Assembly (NCBI RefSeq): GCF_002043005.1
Contig: NZ_CP020330.1
Coordinates: 4,420,001-4,484,000 of the forward strand
Reading direction: 5' to 3'
Source of the DNA: Martelella mediterranea DSM 17316
Lineage (GTDB): Bacteria; Pseudomonadota; Alphaproteobacteria; Rhizobiales; Rhizobiaceae
DNA length: 64,000 nucleotides
The position numbers and the translations under genes are program-made. The notes below the pieces were generated by a model. The model was not told the origin of the DNA. It was given only the letters and a program-made list of their open reading frames with translations, and did no database searches. Positions 16,104 through 25,527 of the stretch are shown here, piece by piece (within the stretch, counting starts at the first letter, position 1; every line of letters starts with the position of its first letter).

Positions 16104-18212
16104 CTAGTCGTCGTCCGTATCGTAATATTTGTCGCCGTAATGGGCGGCATAGCCATAGCCATAGCCGTAGTTGTAGCCATACCGCTTGAATCCATTCGGA
16201 TCGATCTGGTTTAGTACGAGCCCCTCGATCTTGCCTTCCTCGAACGAACGGACCGCCTCTTCGACCTGGTGATGGTGGGTCGAATCCCATTTGACGACGA
16301 AGAGGATGGCATCGACAAACTGGCTGAGAACACGCGCATCAGGCACGATCAGCACCGGCGGCGCGTCGACGATTATGAAGTCATACTTTGACCGGGCCTC
16401 GCGAAGCAGCTCATCCATCTTCCTCGATGAAAGAACATCGGCCGCATTTTTCGGCGAGCGCTCGCCAAACAGAACGTCGAGCTCCAGGTCTTCACTGTGG
16501 AAAACGGTTTCATCCAGGGTCTGCTTTCCCGAAAGCACGGAAATCAGACCGGCGTCGGTTCTGGAATTGCCGAAATACTGGTGAAAGGTCAGCCGTCGCA
16601 GATCGCCTTCGACCAGAAGGACCTTCTTGCCCATGCTTACAAAATTCAGCGCCAGAGCGATACTGCTTGTCGTTTTCCCCTCGCCGGGGATGGAAGACGA
16701 AAGCATGATCACCTGCGGCGGCTTGTCGAGATTGGCAAGCACAACCGACGTTCTGAGATTGCGTATCGCCTCGGCAAACGGTGAGGTCGAATGCGTTTGA
16801 AGGTAGTGGAAGAGATCGCTCCGGTGTTTCGCCGGCACCAGAGGCAACATGCCGACGACCGGCAGACCAGCGAGCTCCTCGAGTTCCTGCGATGTCTTGA
16901 AGGTTCTGTTCCGCATCTCCAGCAGCAGACTGAGCAGGCCGCCGAAAACAAGCCCCACAAGACCGGCAAGAAGGACGATCCGCTTCTTGGACGGCTCGCT
17001 CGCATTCTCGGGAACGACGGCATAGGAAAGAATGACGCTGTCCGCCTGCTGTATCCCCTGCTGAGCGGAGGTCTCCTTGAGACGTGCCAGGAAATATTCG
17101 TAAAGTGTCCGGTTGGCTTCCGCTTCCCGCGTCAACTGCTCCAGCTCGAGATAGGCCGCGCTTTCGGTCTGAATCTTTCTCTCGAGCGCTGCCTCCGCGG
17201 TCTCCAGAGAGGCAAGCTGGCTCTTGAGTTCGGCCGCGTCCCTGCGGCGATCGACGAGCAGGGTCTCCAGTCTCGCTTCAAAACGCGCGGCATCTCTTCT
17301 ATTGCGAGGCGCGGTGGCCGAGAGATCGATGAGCGTCGGGTCCCCCAGCAGAACAGCTTTGTCTTCAAAAGACGACGCCTGCTCGAGATTCGCGAACAAG
17401 GCATCGGAAGCCTCGACCCTCTGGCGCGTCTCGGTGATGCGATCGCGGATCGACTTCAATTGCCGCTCCAGCCCGCTTAACACTTCCGGCGTGGTCAGCG
17501 GCGTATCGGTCTTGAACTGTTTTACGGTATTTTCGGATTTTTCGAGCGAGACCTTCAGTTCGGCGACGCGCTCGCTGAGCCAGTCGATCGCATCGACCGT
17601 CGCGCCGCGTTTGACATCGATCTGGCGCTGCACATACTGCTCGGCGATCGAGTCGGCGATCAGCGCCGCCTTTTCAGGATCCTCTGAACTCACGGTTATC
17701 CTGAAGGTGGTGGTGTCGGGAACCACGGTTGCCGTGAACTTATCCAGCAACGCGCTCACCACCCGGTCCCGGGTCCTGTCCGGCCCTGGGACGTCGGAAT
17801 CGGACGGCGTTGGGAATAGGCTCTTGATATAGGCGACAAATCTCGCAAACGTCGTCGACTCTCTCAAAGCCGCGTTGAATTCCGGGTCCGCCATCAGATC
17901 GAGATTATCGACCACGTTTCCGATCAAAATACGCGACCTGATCACCTCGATTTCGGATTGCAGGGCGACATCGTCTGTTCCGAGCTGCGCAAGGACGCTC
18001 GGTATATCGATAATGTTCTCCGCCTGACCGCTCACCATCGTGACTGAAGTTGCCCGATAGATCGGCGTCGTCATCCTGATGGCGTAATACCCGCCCGCCA
18101 GAACGAACAGGATGAATATCACCGCAATCAGAAACTTCCGCCTCCAGAATATAGAAAATATCTTCTGGAGATCGATATCGTCATTTTCAGTATTGTTTTT
18201 GCTGTTTAGCAT
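16104..18212 (-). CDS. Polysaccharide co-polymerase / BY-type tyrosine kinase (Wzc/ExoP/GumC family)
   Basis: Inner-membrane regulator of exopolysaccharide chain length and export, 702 residues from the ATG at 18212. The N-terminal Wzz domain begins after TM1 (about residues 29-49), followed by a long coiled coil (about 200-400) and TM2 near residue 430. The cytoplasmic kinase has Walker A SIPGEGKTT (about 506-515), Walker A' VLLVEGDLRR and Walker B FIIVDAPP. The tail holds nine tyrosines (RYGYNYGYGYGYAAHYGDKY plus one), the autophosphorylation cluster. Walker A' has Glu before Gly-Asp, a small departure from the usual Asp. No partner phosphatase or outer-membrane Wza is nearby. A WecA-like transferase lies upstream. 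Confidence 0.93.
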   Translation of the reverse strand: MLNSKNNTENDDIDLQKIFSIFWRRKFLIAVIFILFVLAGGYYAIRMTTPIYRATSVTMVSGQAENIIDIPSVLAQLGTDDVALQSEIEVIRSRILIGNVVDNLDLMADPEFNAALRESTTFARFVAYIKSLFPTPSDSDVPGPDRTRDRVVSALLDKFTATVVPDTTTFRITVSSEDPEKAALIADSIAEQYVQRQIDVKRGATVDAIDWLSERVAELKVSLEKSENTVKQFKTDTPLTTPEVLSGLERQLKSIRDRITETRQRVEASDALFANLEQASSFEDKAVLLGDPTLIDLSATAPRNRRDAARFEARLETLLVDRRRDAAELKSQLASLETAEAALERKIQTESAAYLELEQLTREAEANRTLYEYFLARLKETSAQQGIQQADSVILSYAVVPENASEPSKKRIVLLAGLVGLVFGGLLSLLLEMRNRTFKTSQELEELAGLPVVGMLPLVPAKHRSDLFHYLQTHSTSPFAEAIRNLRTSVVLANLDKPPQVIMLSSSIPGEGKTTSSIALALNFVSMGKKVLLVEGDLRRLTFHQYFGNSRTDAGLISVLSGKQTLDETVFHSEDLELDVLFGERSPKNAADVLSSRKMDELLREARSKYDFIIVDAPPVLIVPDARVLSQFVDAILFVVKWDSTHHHQVEEAVRSFEEGKIEGLVLNQIDPNGFKRYGYNYGYGYGYAAHYGDKYYDTDDD

Positions 18213-18773
18213 GTTGCTCAAATACTCAGGTGTAAAACGTTCTGGTCATGCTCTCAGCCGATCCCGCATTATTTAGACGCAGTCTTTCCCGGTATGAGTC
18301 GACCGGGCGATAGACCAAGCGGTCCGACCAGTCAAGCTCCCGACCATGAACGCCGCGACCTGCAGCATTGCTGCGCGCATCGGCCTGATTGAAAAATGCT
18401 TTGAACGGAAGGCAAGAGCGCGTTATGGCGGCGTGGAGGCTTGCTCGCCAGCCGAACCTCTTTCGGCGTGCCTCGCGCGGCTTGCTGGAAGGTTCGGGGG
18501 CCAAGGTCAGGCCAGAACCAGGGATATCCGGAAACAACGGAAACACCCACATCACGCGCAACGCCCGGAAGATCGGCGACCGCCGGAAAGCGGTGGTGCG
18601 GCTTGGCCAAGCTTGATCAAAATAGTTTCCCGTCAAAACCAGAATTTATAGTCTCTGAAAATGCCGGAAAGCGCAAGCTGCCAGCGGCTGTTCGTCTTCA
18701 CATGTTCGTGCCATCCGGACGCCGGACGCAATGACCTGTGTCCGGCCATATCCCAGCTTGCCGCAACGCCCGA
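18213..18773. other. Long non-coding leader between the WecA-like and BY-kinase genes
   Basis: About 560 bp without a convincing gene. A minus-strand open frame of 136 codons (18226-18636) ends right before the kinase start but shows no recognisable domain and poor coding character. A GCCGGAC/GTCCGGC hairpin at 18721-18746 lies 28 nt after the WecA-like stop and could end that transcript. The remainder probably contains the kinase promoter and a long 5' untranslated leader. Confidence 0.5.
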
Positions 18774-19916
18774 TCAAAGATCCTTCTTATGGGACAGCCT
18801 CTTGTGGTGCGCCAAGTGGAAATTGAACCTGTGGCCGGACTGAGGACGAAGGGCGGCCGTGATGCGGGCGCCGAACTGATAGGTCGCCACGAAGAGGGCG
18901 GCAAAAAACACCAGGAGGAGAGCGGCCATCGCCGGCTTGTTCCAGAACAAGACCCCGGCGATCGCAGGCGCGGTGAACATCGGCGCGAGGATGACCGTCG
19001 TCATTGGATTGCTGATATGCCGCGCATTCCGTCCAAGGACACTGATCTCAAGCGCGCGCATGACCAATTGATGAAAATGCAGTCGGTCCGGCTGGTCGGC
19101 GGGACGTCCGGCAATGCGGCGACGGAAGATGGCGAGCATGGTGTCCGCGATCGGCCAGAAGAATATCAGCAGCAACGCCCACGGGGTCAGATCCGGAACG
19201 AAGTTCAGTATCAGGAACGCAAGCCAGGCGAGAACGTGACCGATGCCGTAAGCGCCGGCATCTCCCAGGAAAATCTTGCCCAGCGGAAAGTTGAATACAA
19301 GAAAGCCGAGCAGTGCGCCCATGACGACGGCGCACCAGGCGCTGACCTCGAACAAACCGTTTTGTGCGGCAATAGCCGCAAGCGAAGCCGCAACGACGAC
19401 AGCGATGAGGCCGGAAAGTCCGTTGACGCCATCCACCAGATTGAAAGCGTTGCAGATACCGGCTCCGCCGAAAATGGTTATGGCCATCGCAAACGGCGCG
19501 AACATCAAAATCGCGCCTATCAGCGGAATGTCGGTTCTCGGGATCCAGAGCTTGAACAGCAGAATTGCAAGCAAGGATGATATCGCGGCGGCGAGCAGAC
19601 GATCGCGCGGCGATACGTTAAATCCGAGATCCTCCGCCAGACCGGCGAGAAACACCGGCATGAGCGAAGGGAGCAGCAACCAGAGATTATGGTTTCCAGT
19701 ATCGGGTATAAGCACGCCGAACGACACGAGCGCGACCAGAATGGCAACCCCGCCGATTCTCGGCGTCGGCACCCGGTGTGCGCTCTGAACGGCCGCAGTG
19801 TCCCTGCGACGGTCCGAAAATCTGAGATGAAACTTTCGAGTCGACAAAATGAGAGCGCAGACCGCTGCCGAGACGACGAACGCAGACACTAGCGCTTGAA
19901 AAAAATACCCACTCAT
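18774..19916 (-). CDS. Polyprenyl-phosphate HexNAc-1-phosphate transferase (WecA/MraY family)
   Basis: A 380-residue protein with about ten membrane helices that should move a sugar-1-phosphate from a UDP-sugar onto undecaprenyl phosphate, priming polysaccharide synthesis. Family motifs: RVPTPRIGGVAI near residue 50, the catalytic-site block NAFNLVDGVNGLSG, FPLGKIFLGDAGAYGIG, and the C-terminal RRRIAGRPADQPDRLHFHQL with the HxH-type loop. I start at 19916 (MSGYFFQALVSAF), which opens directly into TM1; the frame continues 19 codons upstream. It faces a divergent AT-rich region shared with the glycosyltransferase at 20247 and is upstream of the BY-kinase, so it probably initiates an exopolysaccharide. 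Confidence 0.9.
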   Translation of the reverse strand: MSGYFFQALVSAFVVSAAVCALILSTRKFHLRFSDRRRDTAAVQSAHRVPTPRIGGVAILVALVSFGVLIPDTGNHNLWLLLPSLMPVFLAGLAEDLGFNVSPRDRLLAAAISSLLAILLFKLWIPRTDIPLIGAILMFAPFAMAITIFGGAGICNAFNLVDGVNGLSGLIAVVVAASLAAIAAQNGLFEVSAWCAVVMGALLGFLVFNFPLGKIFLGDAGAYGIGHVLAWLAFLILNFVPDLTPWALLLIFFWPIADTMLAIFRRRIAGRPADQPDRLHFHQLVMRALEISVLGRNARHISNPMTTVILAPMFTAPAIAGVLFWNKPAMAALLLVFFAALFVATYQFGARITAALRPQSGHRFNFHLAHHKRLSHKKDL

Positions 19917-20246
19917 GAATGGTGGCACCCCTGAAAGAAACGATGGCTGACCAGGCCGTTCAAACTTAATCAATCAATTAAAATAGAATACAATCATGAA
20001 TTGCGATCCAAAAATTCGGACCACATTACAACTTAAAATGTAACCACGTAAAAATTGCAAGCAAAATGCAATCAAGATACTGTTAAATTACCATATGGCT
20101 GCACTTCGTCAACAGAGACTTCATGTTTTATTCGGTCAGTGAAATCTGCGCGGCCTGATAGAGCGAGCTGTTCGATCCCGCAATCTGAGCATGCACGGCA
20201 AGCCCAGCCCTTGCGGCGGCGTTCGTGTGAAGAGGAGTGATGGCAA
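19917..20246. promoter_or_regulatory. AT-rich divergent promoter region of polysaccharide genes
   Basis: The stretch from about 19970 to 20110 is much richer in A and T than the rest of the window (runs such as AATCAATCAATTAAAATAG and AATGTAACCACGTAAAAATT). It separates the WecA-like gene (minus) from the glycosyltransferase (plus). AT-rich intergenic DNA of this kind in rhizobia is often bound by Ros/MucR-type zinc-finger regulators of exopolysaccharide genes; that binding is only an inference here. Confidence 0.4.
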
Positions 20247-21548
20247 TTGACGCCCAGGAAGGTTCTCATCTGCACCTATGGCACCCGTGGGGACGTGGAG
20301 CCCTTCCTGGCTCTGGCCCATGGCCTGAAAGAGGCCGGCTTCGATGTCGCGCTTGCGACCTCATCCCGCTTCCGCGCGTTTGTTGAAAGTCATGGCGTCG
20401 CTTTTTTCCCGATGTCCGACACTTCTCTTGCCGCCCTTGAATCCCCGGACGGCAAGACCATGCTCGAAGGCGATTCCGGCCTATTGCCACGCATCACCGC
20501 CGGCATTCGACTATCAAGACGATCCGGCGCCATCCAGGACGGTCTGATGCGCGAAACCTTTGCTGCCGCCATCGATTTCCCTCCTGACCTCATCGTCTTC
20601 AATGCCAAGCTTTTTGCGGCCCCGCATGTGGCCGAGAAACTCGGTGTTCCGGCTTTTCTGGGAATGCTCCAGCCCATGCTCGTGCCGACGGCCGCCTTCC
20701 CGGCCATGGGCCTGCCAAACCTTCCGCTCCCCGGCTACAACCGCTTCACCTATGTGCTTGTCCGAAAATCCATCGGCTCCTTTCGCCGTCGCATGAACCG
20801 GTTTCGCCACGAGGTTCTCGACCTGCCGCCGGTGCGGAACGGAAGCGCGGTCCTGTTTCCGCCCGGCGCCGGCAATATCGGCGTACTGCACGCCTACAGT
20901 TCCGGCGTCCTGCCGCGCCCAAGGGATTGGCCGGAGAGCGCGCGCGTCACCGGCTACTGGCGGCTCGATGACGGTCGGGGTTACACGCCGCCTCCGGACC
21001 TGGCCGCCTTTCTCGATCGCGGAGAGCCGCCGGTTTTCATCGGATTCGGAAGCATGCCGAGCGGTGACGCCAGGGCGCTCGCAAGGTTGGCGGCGGCGGC
21101 CCTGCGCAAGGCGGGCCGGCGCGGCGTCATCGCGAAGGGGTGGGCCGGCCTGGACGTGGAAGGCAGCGACGATATCATAGCCATACCGCCCGTTCCCTAT
21201 GCGTGGCTTTTCCCGCGCATGGCGGCGGTTGTCCATCACGGCGGCGCGGGAACGACGGCGGAAGGATTGCACGCCGGCGTTCCCTGCGTGATATGTCCGT
21301 TTTTCGGCGACCAGCGGGGCTGGGCACAATTGAGCGCCGCACTTGGCGTCGGCGTCGCCCCATTGCCCCGCAGGCGTCTGACGGAAGACAGCCTGGCAGC
21401 AGCCATCGCGGAAGCGGTGACGAACACGCTTCTGCGCGACAATGCGGAAAACCTGGCGGCGCGTCTGCGCCGGGAGAACGGCGTCAAAACCGCCGTGGAG
21501 ATCATAACGCAGACTTTGAGCGATCCGCGACGAGGCGAGACGGTCTGA
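20247..21548 (+). CDS. Glycosyltransferase, UGT/GT28-like (sterol- or macrolide-type glucosyltransferase fold)
   Basis: The 433-residue GT-B protein opens with KVLICTYGTRGDVEPFLALA, the N-terminal signature of the family, and has the C-terminal nucleotide-sugar motif VPYAWLFPRMAAVVHHGGAG followed by TTAEGLHAGVPCVICPFFGDQ. It should transfer a sugar from a nucleotide sugar to a lipid or small hydrophobic acceptor. The start is TTG at 20247, supported by AGAGGAG at 20231-20237; the next in-frame ATG would remove the essential GTRGD loop. It is monocistronic, divergent from the WecA-like gene. The acceptor is unknown; glycolipid synthesis is the usual role. Confidence 0.88.
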   Translation: MTPRKVLICTYGTRGDVEPFLALAHGLKEAGFDVALATSSRFRAFVESHGVAFFPMSDTSLAALESPDGKTMLEGDSGLLPRITAGIRLSRRSGAIQDGLMRETFAAAIDFPPDLIVFNAKLFAAPHVAEKLGVPAFLGMLQPMLVPTAAFPAMGLPNLPLPGYNRFTYVLVRKSIGSFRRRMNRFRHEVLDLPPVRNGSAVLFPPGAGNIGVLHAYSSGVLPRPRDWPESARVTGYWRLDDGRGYTPPPDLAAFLDRGEPPVFIGFGSMPSGDARALARLAAAALRKAGRRGVIAKGWAGLDVEGSDDIIAIPPVPYAWLFPRMAAVVHHGGAGTTAEGLHAGVPCVICPFFGDQRGWAQLSAALGVGVAPLPRRRLTEDSLAAAIAEAVTNTLLRDNAENLAARLRRENGVKTAVEIITQTLSDPRRGETV

Positions 21549-21636
21549 TGATGAACTGATCGGAAAAGGAGGCTCCAAGCAGCAGCCCGCGCTTCAAACC
21601 AGCGCCGCGCGGTCACTCATCTCAGATCGGCCGCAG

Positions 21637-22431
21637 TCAAGAGCGGGAAGGCAGATGCGCCCATCCGATAAAGGGCGGATTGGCGAAATCGCTGTCGGTA
21701 TCCTGCCGGGTCTTGCCATAAGCGAAGGCGGTGCTGTCGGCACATTCGGTCGTTCCTCCGGCGGCGCGCAAGACCGCGTCGCCGGCGGCGGTATCCCATT
21801 CCATGGTACGCCCGAAACGCGGATAGACATCGGCAACGCCTTCCGCGAGAAGGCAGAATTTCAGCGAAGAGCCCACTGAGGTGAAATCGGACACGCCGAT
21901 TTTCCGCATGAAATCCTCGGTTTCCGGACTGTTGTGCGATCGGCTGGCCACCGCGGTCAGTACCTCCCCCCTGGGGCGGCATCTGATCGTCTCGGATCGC
22001 GCGACGACGCCATCTGTCACGATCAGCTTCTCGGCGCCGCCGGCGATGGTGCGGTAGGCCACGCCCTTGGCCGGCGCGTAGACGATTCCGGCAACCGGCA
22101 CGCCGTTTTCAACGAGCGCGATATTGACGGTGAAATCCTCGCGCCTGTTGATGAACTCCTTCGTCCCGTCGAGCGGGTCGACAAGGAAGAAGGCCTTGCC
22201 GGTGATATCGGGAACCACGCCGGCGGCAACGCTCTCCTCGGCGATTACCGGAATGTCGGGAAAGGCGCGGGCGAGATGGGCGAGAATGATCGCCTCTGCC
22301 TGCTCGTCGGCTGCCGTCACCGGCGACTGGTCTTCCTTGTAGGACACGTCGATGCCGTTTTCGTAGATCGACATGATCGCCCTGCCCGCTTCAAGCGCCG
22401 CATCGAGGAAGACCTGCTGCATATCGGCCAT
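21637..22431 (-). CDS. cysQ: 3'(2'),5'-bisphosphate nucleotidase
   Basis: CysQ removes the 3'-phosphate from PAP or PAPS, recycling the by-product of sulfotransfer. The 264 residues show the inositol-monophosphatase superfamily metal motifs: SPVTAADEQAE, EES, VDPLDGTKEFINRREDF (about residues 85-101) and WDTAAGDAVLRAAGG near the C terminus. The ATG at 22431 is taken as start; a GTG nine nt upstream overlaps the cysN stop (GTGA) and is equally possible. It is the third gene of cysD-cysN/C-cysQ, so PAPS made by the first two enzymes and PAP clearance are produced together. Confidence 0.93.
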   Translation of the reverse strand: MADMQQVFLDAALEAGRAIMSIYENGIDVSYKEDQSPVTAADEQAEAIILAHLARAFPDIPVIAEESVAAGVVPDITGKAFFLVDPLDGTKEFINRREDFTVNIALVENGVPVAGIVYAPAKGVAYRTIAGGAEKLIVTDGVVARSETIRCRPRGEVLTAVASRSHNSPETEDFMRKIGVSDFTSVGSSLKFCLLAEGVADVYPRFGRTMEWDTAAGDAVLRAAGGTTECADSTAFAYGKTRQDTDSDFANPPFIGWAHLPSRS

Positions 22432-22436
22432 GGCGC

Positions 22437-24329
22437 TCACTCGCCCGTCTCCCGGCTCGCGAGGAACGTCTCGATCCGGCTCGCCAGTTCAAACGGGTCG
22501 TGACCAACGGTGTGAAGATGGAGGTCGGGATTCTCCGGCGCTTCGTAGGGCGACGTTATACCGGTGAAGTTTTCGATCTCGCCGGCCCGCGCCTTCTTGT
22601 AGAGCCCTTTCGGGTCACGCTCGGCGCAGACTTCGATCGGAGTATCGATGAAAATCTCGATGAACTCGCCATCATCCATCATCTCGCGCGCCAGCCGCCG
22701 CTCGGAGCGGAACGGCGAGATGAACGACACCAGCACGATCAGCCCGGCATCGGCCATGAGCTTGGCCACCTCCGCCACGCGGCGGATATTCTCGACCCGG
22801 TCTTCGGCCGTGAAGCCGAGATCGCGGTTGAGCCCGTGGCGGACATTATCGCCGTCAAGCAGGTAGGTATGCCTGCCCTTGGCATGAAGGATTTTCTCCA
22901 GCGCGTTGGCGACCGTCGATTTGCCCGATCCCGAAAGCCCGGTGAACCAGAGCACCGCCGGCGTCTGTGTCTTCAGGGCGGCATGCGCCTTCTTGTTGAC
23001 CTCGACAGCCTGCCAGTGAACATTCTGCGCCCGGCGCAGCGCGAAATCGATCATGCCCGCGCCAACGGTCTTGTTGGAGATCCGGTCGATGATCACGAAA
23101 TTGCCGGTGGTGCGGTTATCCGCATAGGCATCGAACACGATCGGGGCCTGAGTGGAGATGTTGCACACCCCGACCTCGTTCATGTGGAGCGCCTTGGCCG
23201 CTTCATGGGTAAAGCTGTTGATGTTCACCTGATATTTGAGGGCGGTTACCGTTGCCGGCGTCTGGTCCGCCTCGGTCCGCAAGATATAGGAGCGGCCGGG
23301 GATCATCGCGTCTGCATCGAACCAGATGATTTTCGCCTGAAACTGGTCGGCAACATTCGGCCGCGCACCGGGCGCCACCAGGATATTGCCGCGCGAGACC
23401 TCGATCTCGTCCTGAAGGGCGAGCGTTACCGCCTGCCCCGCCTCGGCACTGTCGAGATCGCCATCCATGGTCACGATCTGGCGGATCGCCGAAGTCTTTC
23501 CGGACTTGGCGACCATGACGCGATCGCCAACGGCGACCCGGCCGGAAGCGATCTGGCCGGCAAAACCACGGAAATTGAGGTTCGGGCGGGTAACCAGCTG
23601 CACCGGCATGCGGAACGGCTTTTCGGCAAGGTCGGAGGCGACCGGAACCGTCTCGAGATGGTCGAGCAGGGCCGGTCCCTCATACCACGGCATGTTCTCT
23701 GACGACAGGGTGACATTGTCGCCGTAGCGCGCAGAGATCGGGATCGGCACGATCGTCTCGAAGCCGAGATCCTTTGCAAATTCCAGATAGTCGGCGACGA
23801 TCCTGTCGTAGACCTCCTGCGAATAGTCCATCAGGTCGATCTTGTTGATCGCGACCACGATATGGCGGATGCCGAGCAGCGAGGCGATGAAGGAATGCCG
23901 GCGGGTCTGCGTCAGAATGCCCTGGCGGCTGTCGACCAGCACGATGGCGAGATCCGCGGTCGAAGCGCCGGTCGCCATATTGCGGGTATATTCCTCGTGG
24001 CCGGGCGTATCGGCGACGATGAACTTGCGCCGCGCCGTCGCGAAGAACCGATAGGCGACATCGATGGTGATGCCCTGTTCGCGCTCGGATTCCAGCCCGT
24101 CGACCAGAAGCGCGAAGTCGATATCCTCGCCGGTCGTGCCGTGGCGGGCGCTGTCGCTTGCAAGCGAGGCAAGCTGGTCCTCGAAGATCAGCTTGGTATC
24201 GTAAAGCAGGCGGCCGATCAGGGTCGACTTGCCGTCGTCGACCGAACCGCAGGTCAGGAAGCGCAGCAGCGATTTCTTTTCCTGTTCGACGAGATAGGCG
24301 ATCATGTCTCCGGAAACATCCTCGACCAT
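22437..24329 (-). CDS. cysN: Bifunctional sulfate adenylyltransferase subunit 1 / adenylylsulfate kinase
   Basis: CysN/C (NodQ type), 630 residues. Residues about 20-430 are the EF-Tu-like GTPase that drives ATP sulfurylase ([17 protein letters not shown] near 28-44, [20 protein letters not shown]). The C-terminal part from about 450 is APS kinase with P-loop GLSGSGKST (464-472), the [17 protein letters not shown] segment and the [10 protein letters not shown] active-site Ser. The protein therefore makes PAPS rather than only APS. The start at 24329 overlaps the cysD stop by one base (TGATG). Its position next to exopolysaccharide genes is compatible with sulfation of a surface polymer, though cysteine supply is the default role. 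Confidence 0.95.
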   Translation of the reverse strand: MVEDVSGDMIAYLVEQEKKSLLRFLTCGSVDDGKSTLIGRLLYDTKLIFEDQLASLASDSARHGTTGEDIDFALLVDGLESEREQGITIDVAYRFFATARRKFIVADTPGHEEYTRNMATGASTADLAIVLVDSRQGILTQTRRHSFIASLLGIRHIVVAINKIDLMDYSQEVYDRIVADYLEFAKDLGFETIVPIPISARYGDNVTLSSENMPWYEGPALLDHLETVPVASDLAEKPFRMPVQLVTRPNLNFRGFAGQIASGRVAVGDRVMVAKSGKTSAIRQIVTMDGDLDSAEAGQAVTLALQDEIEVSRGNILVAPGARPNVADQFQAKIIWFDADAMIPGRSYILRTEADQTPATVTALKYQVNINSFTHEAAKALHMNEVGVCNISTQAPIVFDAYADNRTTGNFVIIDRISNKTVGAGMIDFALRRAQNVHWQAVEVNKKAHAALKTQTPAVLWFTGLSGSGKSTVANALEKILHAKGRHTYLLDGDNVRHGLNRDLGFTAEDRVENIRRVAEVAKLMADAGLIVLVSFISPFRSERRLAREMMDDGEFIEIFIDTPIEVCAERDPKGLYKKARAGEIENFTGITSPYEAPENPDLHLHTVGHDPFELASRIETFLASRETGE

Positions 24330-25228
24330 CAGAAATACCCCTCCCGCTTCTTCTTTTCCATTGAACCGGCTTCGTCCTTGTCGATCATGCGGCCCTGACG
24401 CTCCGAGGTTCTGGCCGTCAGCATCTCGCGCACGATCGCCTGCAGGTCGCTGGCATCGGATTCGACCGCGCCCGTCAGCGGATAGCATCCGAGCGTGCGG
24501 AAACGCACCATCTTCTCCGTCACGGCCTCATCCGGGCCGATCGGCATGCGCGCGTCATCGACCATGATCAGCGCGCCGTCGCGCTCGACCACCGGGCGTT
24601 TGGCCGCGAAATAAAGCGGCACGATCGGAATGTTCTCCTTCATGATATACTGCCAGATATCGAGCTCGGTCCAGTTCGACAGCGGAAAGACGCGGATCGA
24701 TTCACCCTTGCCGACGCGGGTATTGTAGGTCTTCCACATTTCCGGGCGCTGGTTCTTCGGATCCCAGGCATGCTGCGCATTGCGGAAGGAGAAGATGCGC
24801 TCCTTGGCGCGCGACTTCTCCTCGTCGCGGCGCGCGCCGCCGAAAGCAGCATCGAAGCCGTATTTGTCGAGCGCCTGGCGCAAGCCGACCGTCTTCCAGA
24901 GATGGGTATGGGTGCTGGAGCCGTGATCGAAGGGATTGATGCCGGCCTCGACCGCTTCCGGGTTGACGTGAACGAGCAGATCGATGCCCAGATCATCGGC
25001 CATCTTCTGCCGGAACGCATACATCGCCTGGAACTTCCAGGTGGTGTCGACATGAAGAAACGGAAAGGGCGGCTTGGCCGGATAGAACGCCTTCATCGCC
25101 AGGTGCATCATCACCGACGAATCCTTGCCAATCGAATACAGCATCACCGGTCTGGAAAAGCTTGCCGCGACCTCGCGGAAGATGTGAATCGATTCCGCCT
25201 CCAGTCTCTGCAAATGTGTAAGAGCCAT
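24329..25228 (-). CDS. cysD: Sulfate adenylyltransferase subunit 2
   Basis: CysD forms APS from ATP and sulfate together with CysN. The 299-residue protein is a PP-loop ATPase: [16 protein letters not shown] carries the SGGxD-like loop (SIGKDSS), and FHxDT appears as [30 protein letters not shown] and the C-terminal [12 protein letters not shown] segment are diagnostic. Length is standard. It is the promoter-proximal gene of the cys operon, with 299 bp of non-coding DNA upstream shared with the divergent TRAP receptor at 25528. Confidence 0.95.
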   Translation of the reverse strand: MALTHLQRLEAESIHIFREVAASFSRPVMLYSIGKDSSVMMHLAMKAFYPAKPPFPFLHVDTTWKFQAMYAFRQKMADDLGIDLLVHVNPEAVEAGINPFDHGSSTHTHLWKTVGLRQALDKYGFDAAFGGARRDEEKSRAKERIFSFRNAQHAWDPKNQRPEMWKTYNTRVGKGESIRVFPLSNWTELDIWQYIMKENIPIVPLYFAAKRPVVERDGALIMVDDARMPIGPDEAVTEKMVRFRTLGCYPLTGAVESDASDLQAIVREMLTARTSERQGRMIDKDEAGSMEKKKREGYF

Positions 25229-25391
25229 TGAATATTCCCGATAATATGAATGAACCGAAATTCCTAAATGCGACCTATGGATAAAGGTTCGGCGGGATAA
25301 GTAAATGTCAATTTGACCATTGAGCCCGGGGTTTTTGGAAAAAAATCCTAATCCCCTGCCGACCTCTGGCGCCAGCCCGGCAATATCCGGT

Positions 25392-25405
25392 TCCAGCCGG
25401 CTGGA
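25392..25405. promoter_or_regulatory. 14-bp perfect palindrome between cysD and the third TRAP operon
   Basis: TCCAGCCGGCTGGA is a perfect dyad in the 299-bp non-coding region (25229-25527) between divergent cysD and the TRAP receptor. It could be an operator for either gene. The rest of the region has an AT-rich patch at about 25455-25505 just before the receptor gene; no sure promoter boxes are seen. Confidence 0.35.
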
Positions 25406-25527
25406 GGGTCCTCCAAGTTCCAGGGGTCAACCCGAACGCCTAAATCGGGGGAACGTTAAAAAATGTACAATTTATGGTAAGCTTCGGAGCTAGACTTATT
25501 CATTGAAACAATCATCCGGGGGGATTT

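Noticed and set aside
18226..18636. 136-codon minus-strand frame just before the BY-kinase
   Set aside because: No domain or plausible start with ribosome site; proline/arginine-rich product. Listed only as non-coding leader.
22500..23702. A 400-codon plus-strand reading frame opposite cysN/C
   Set aside because: Antisense shadow of a conserved enzyme gene; the translation has no recognisable family.
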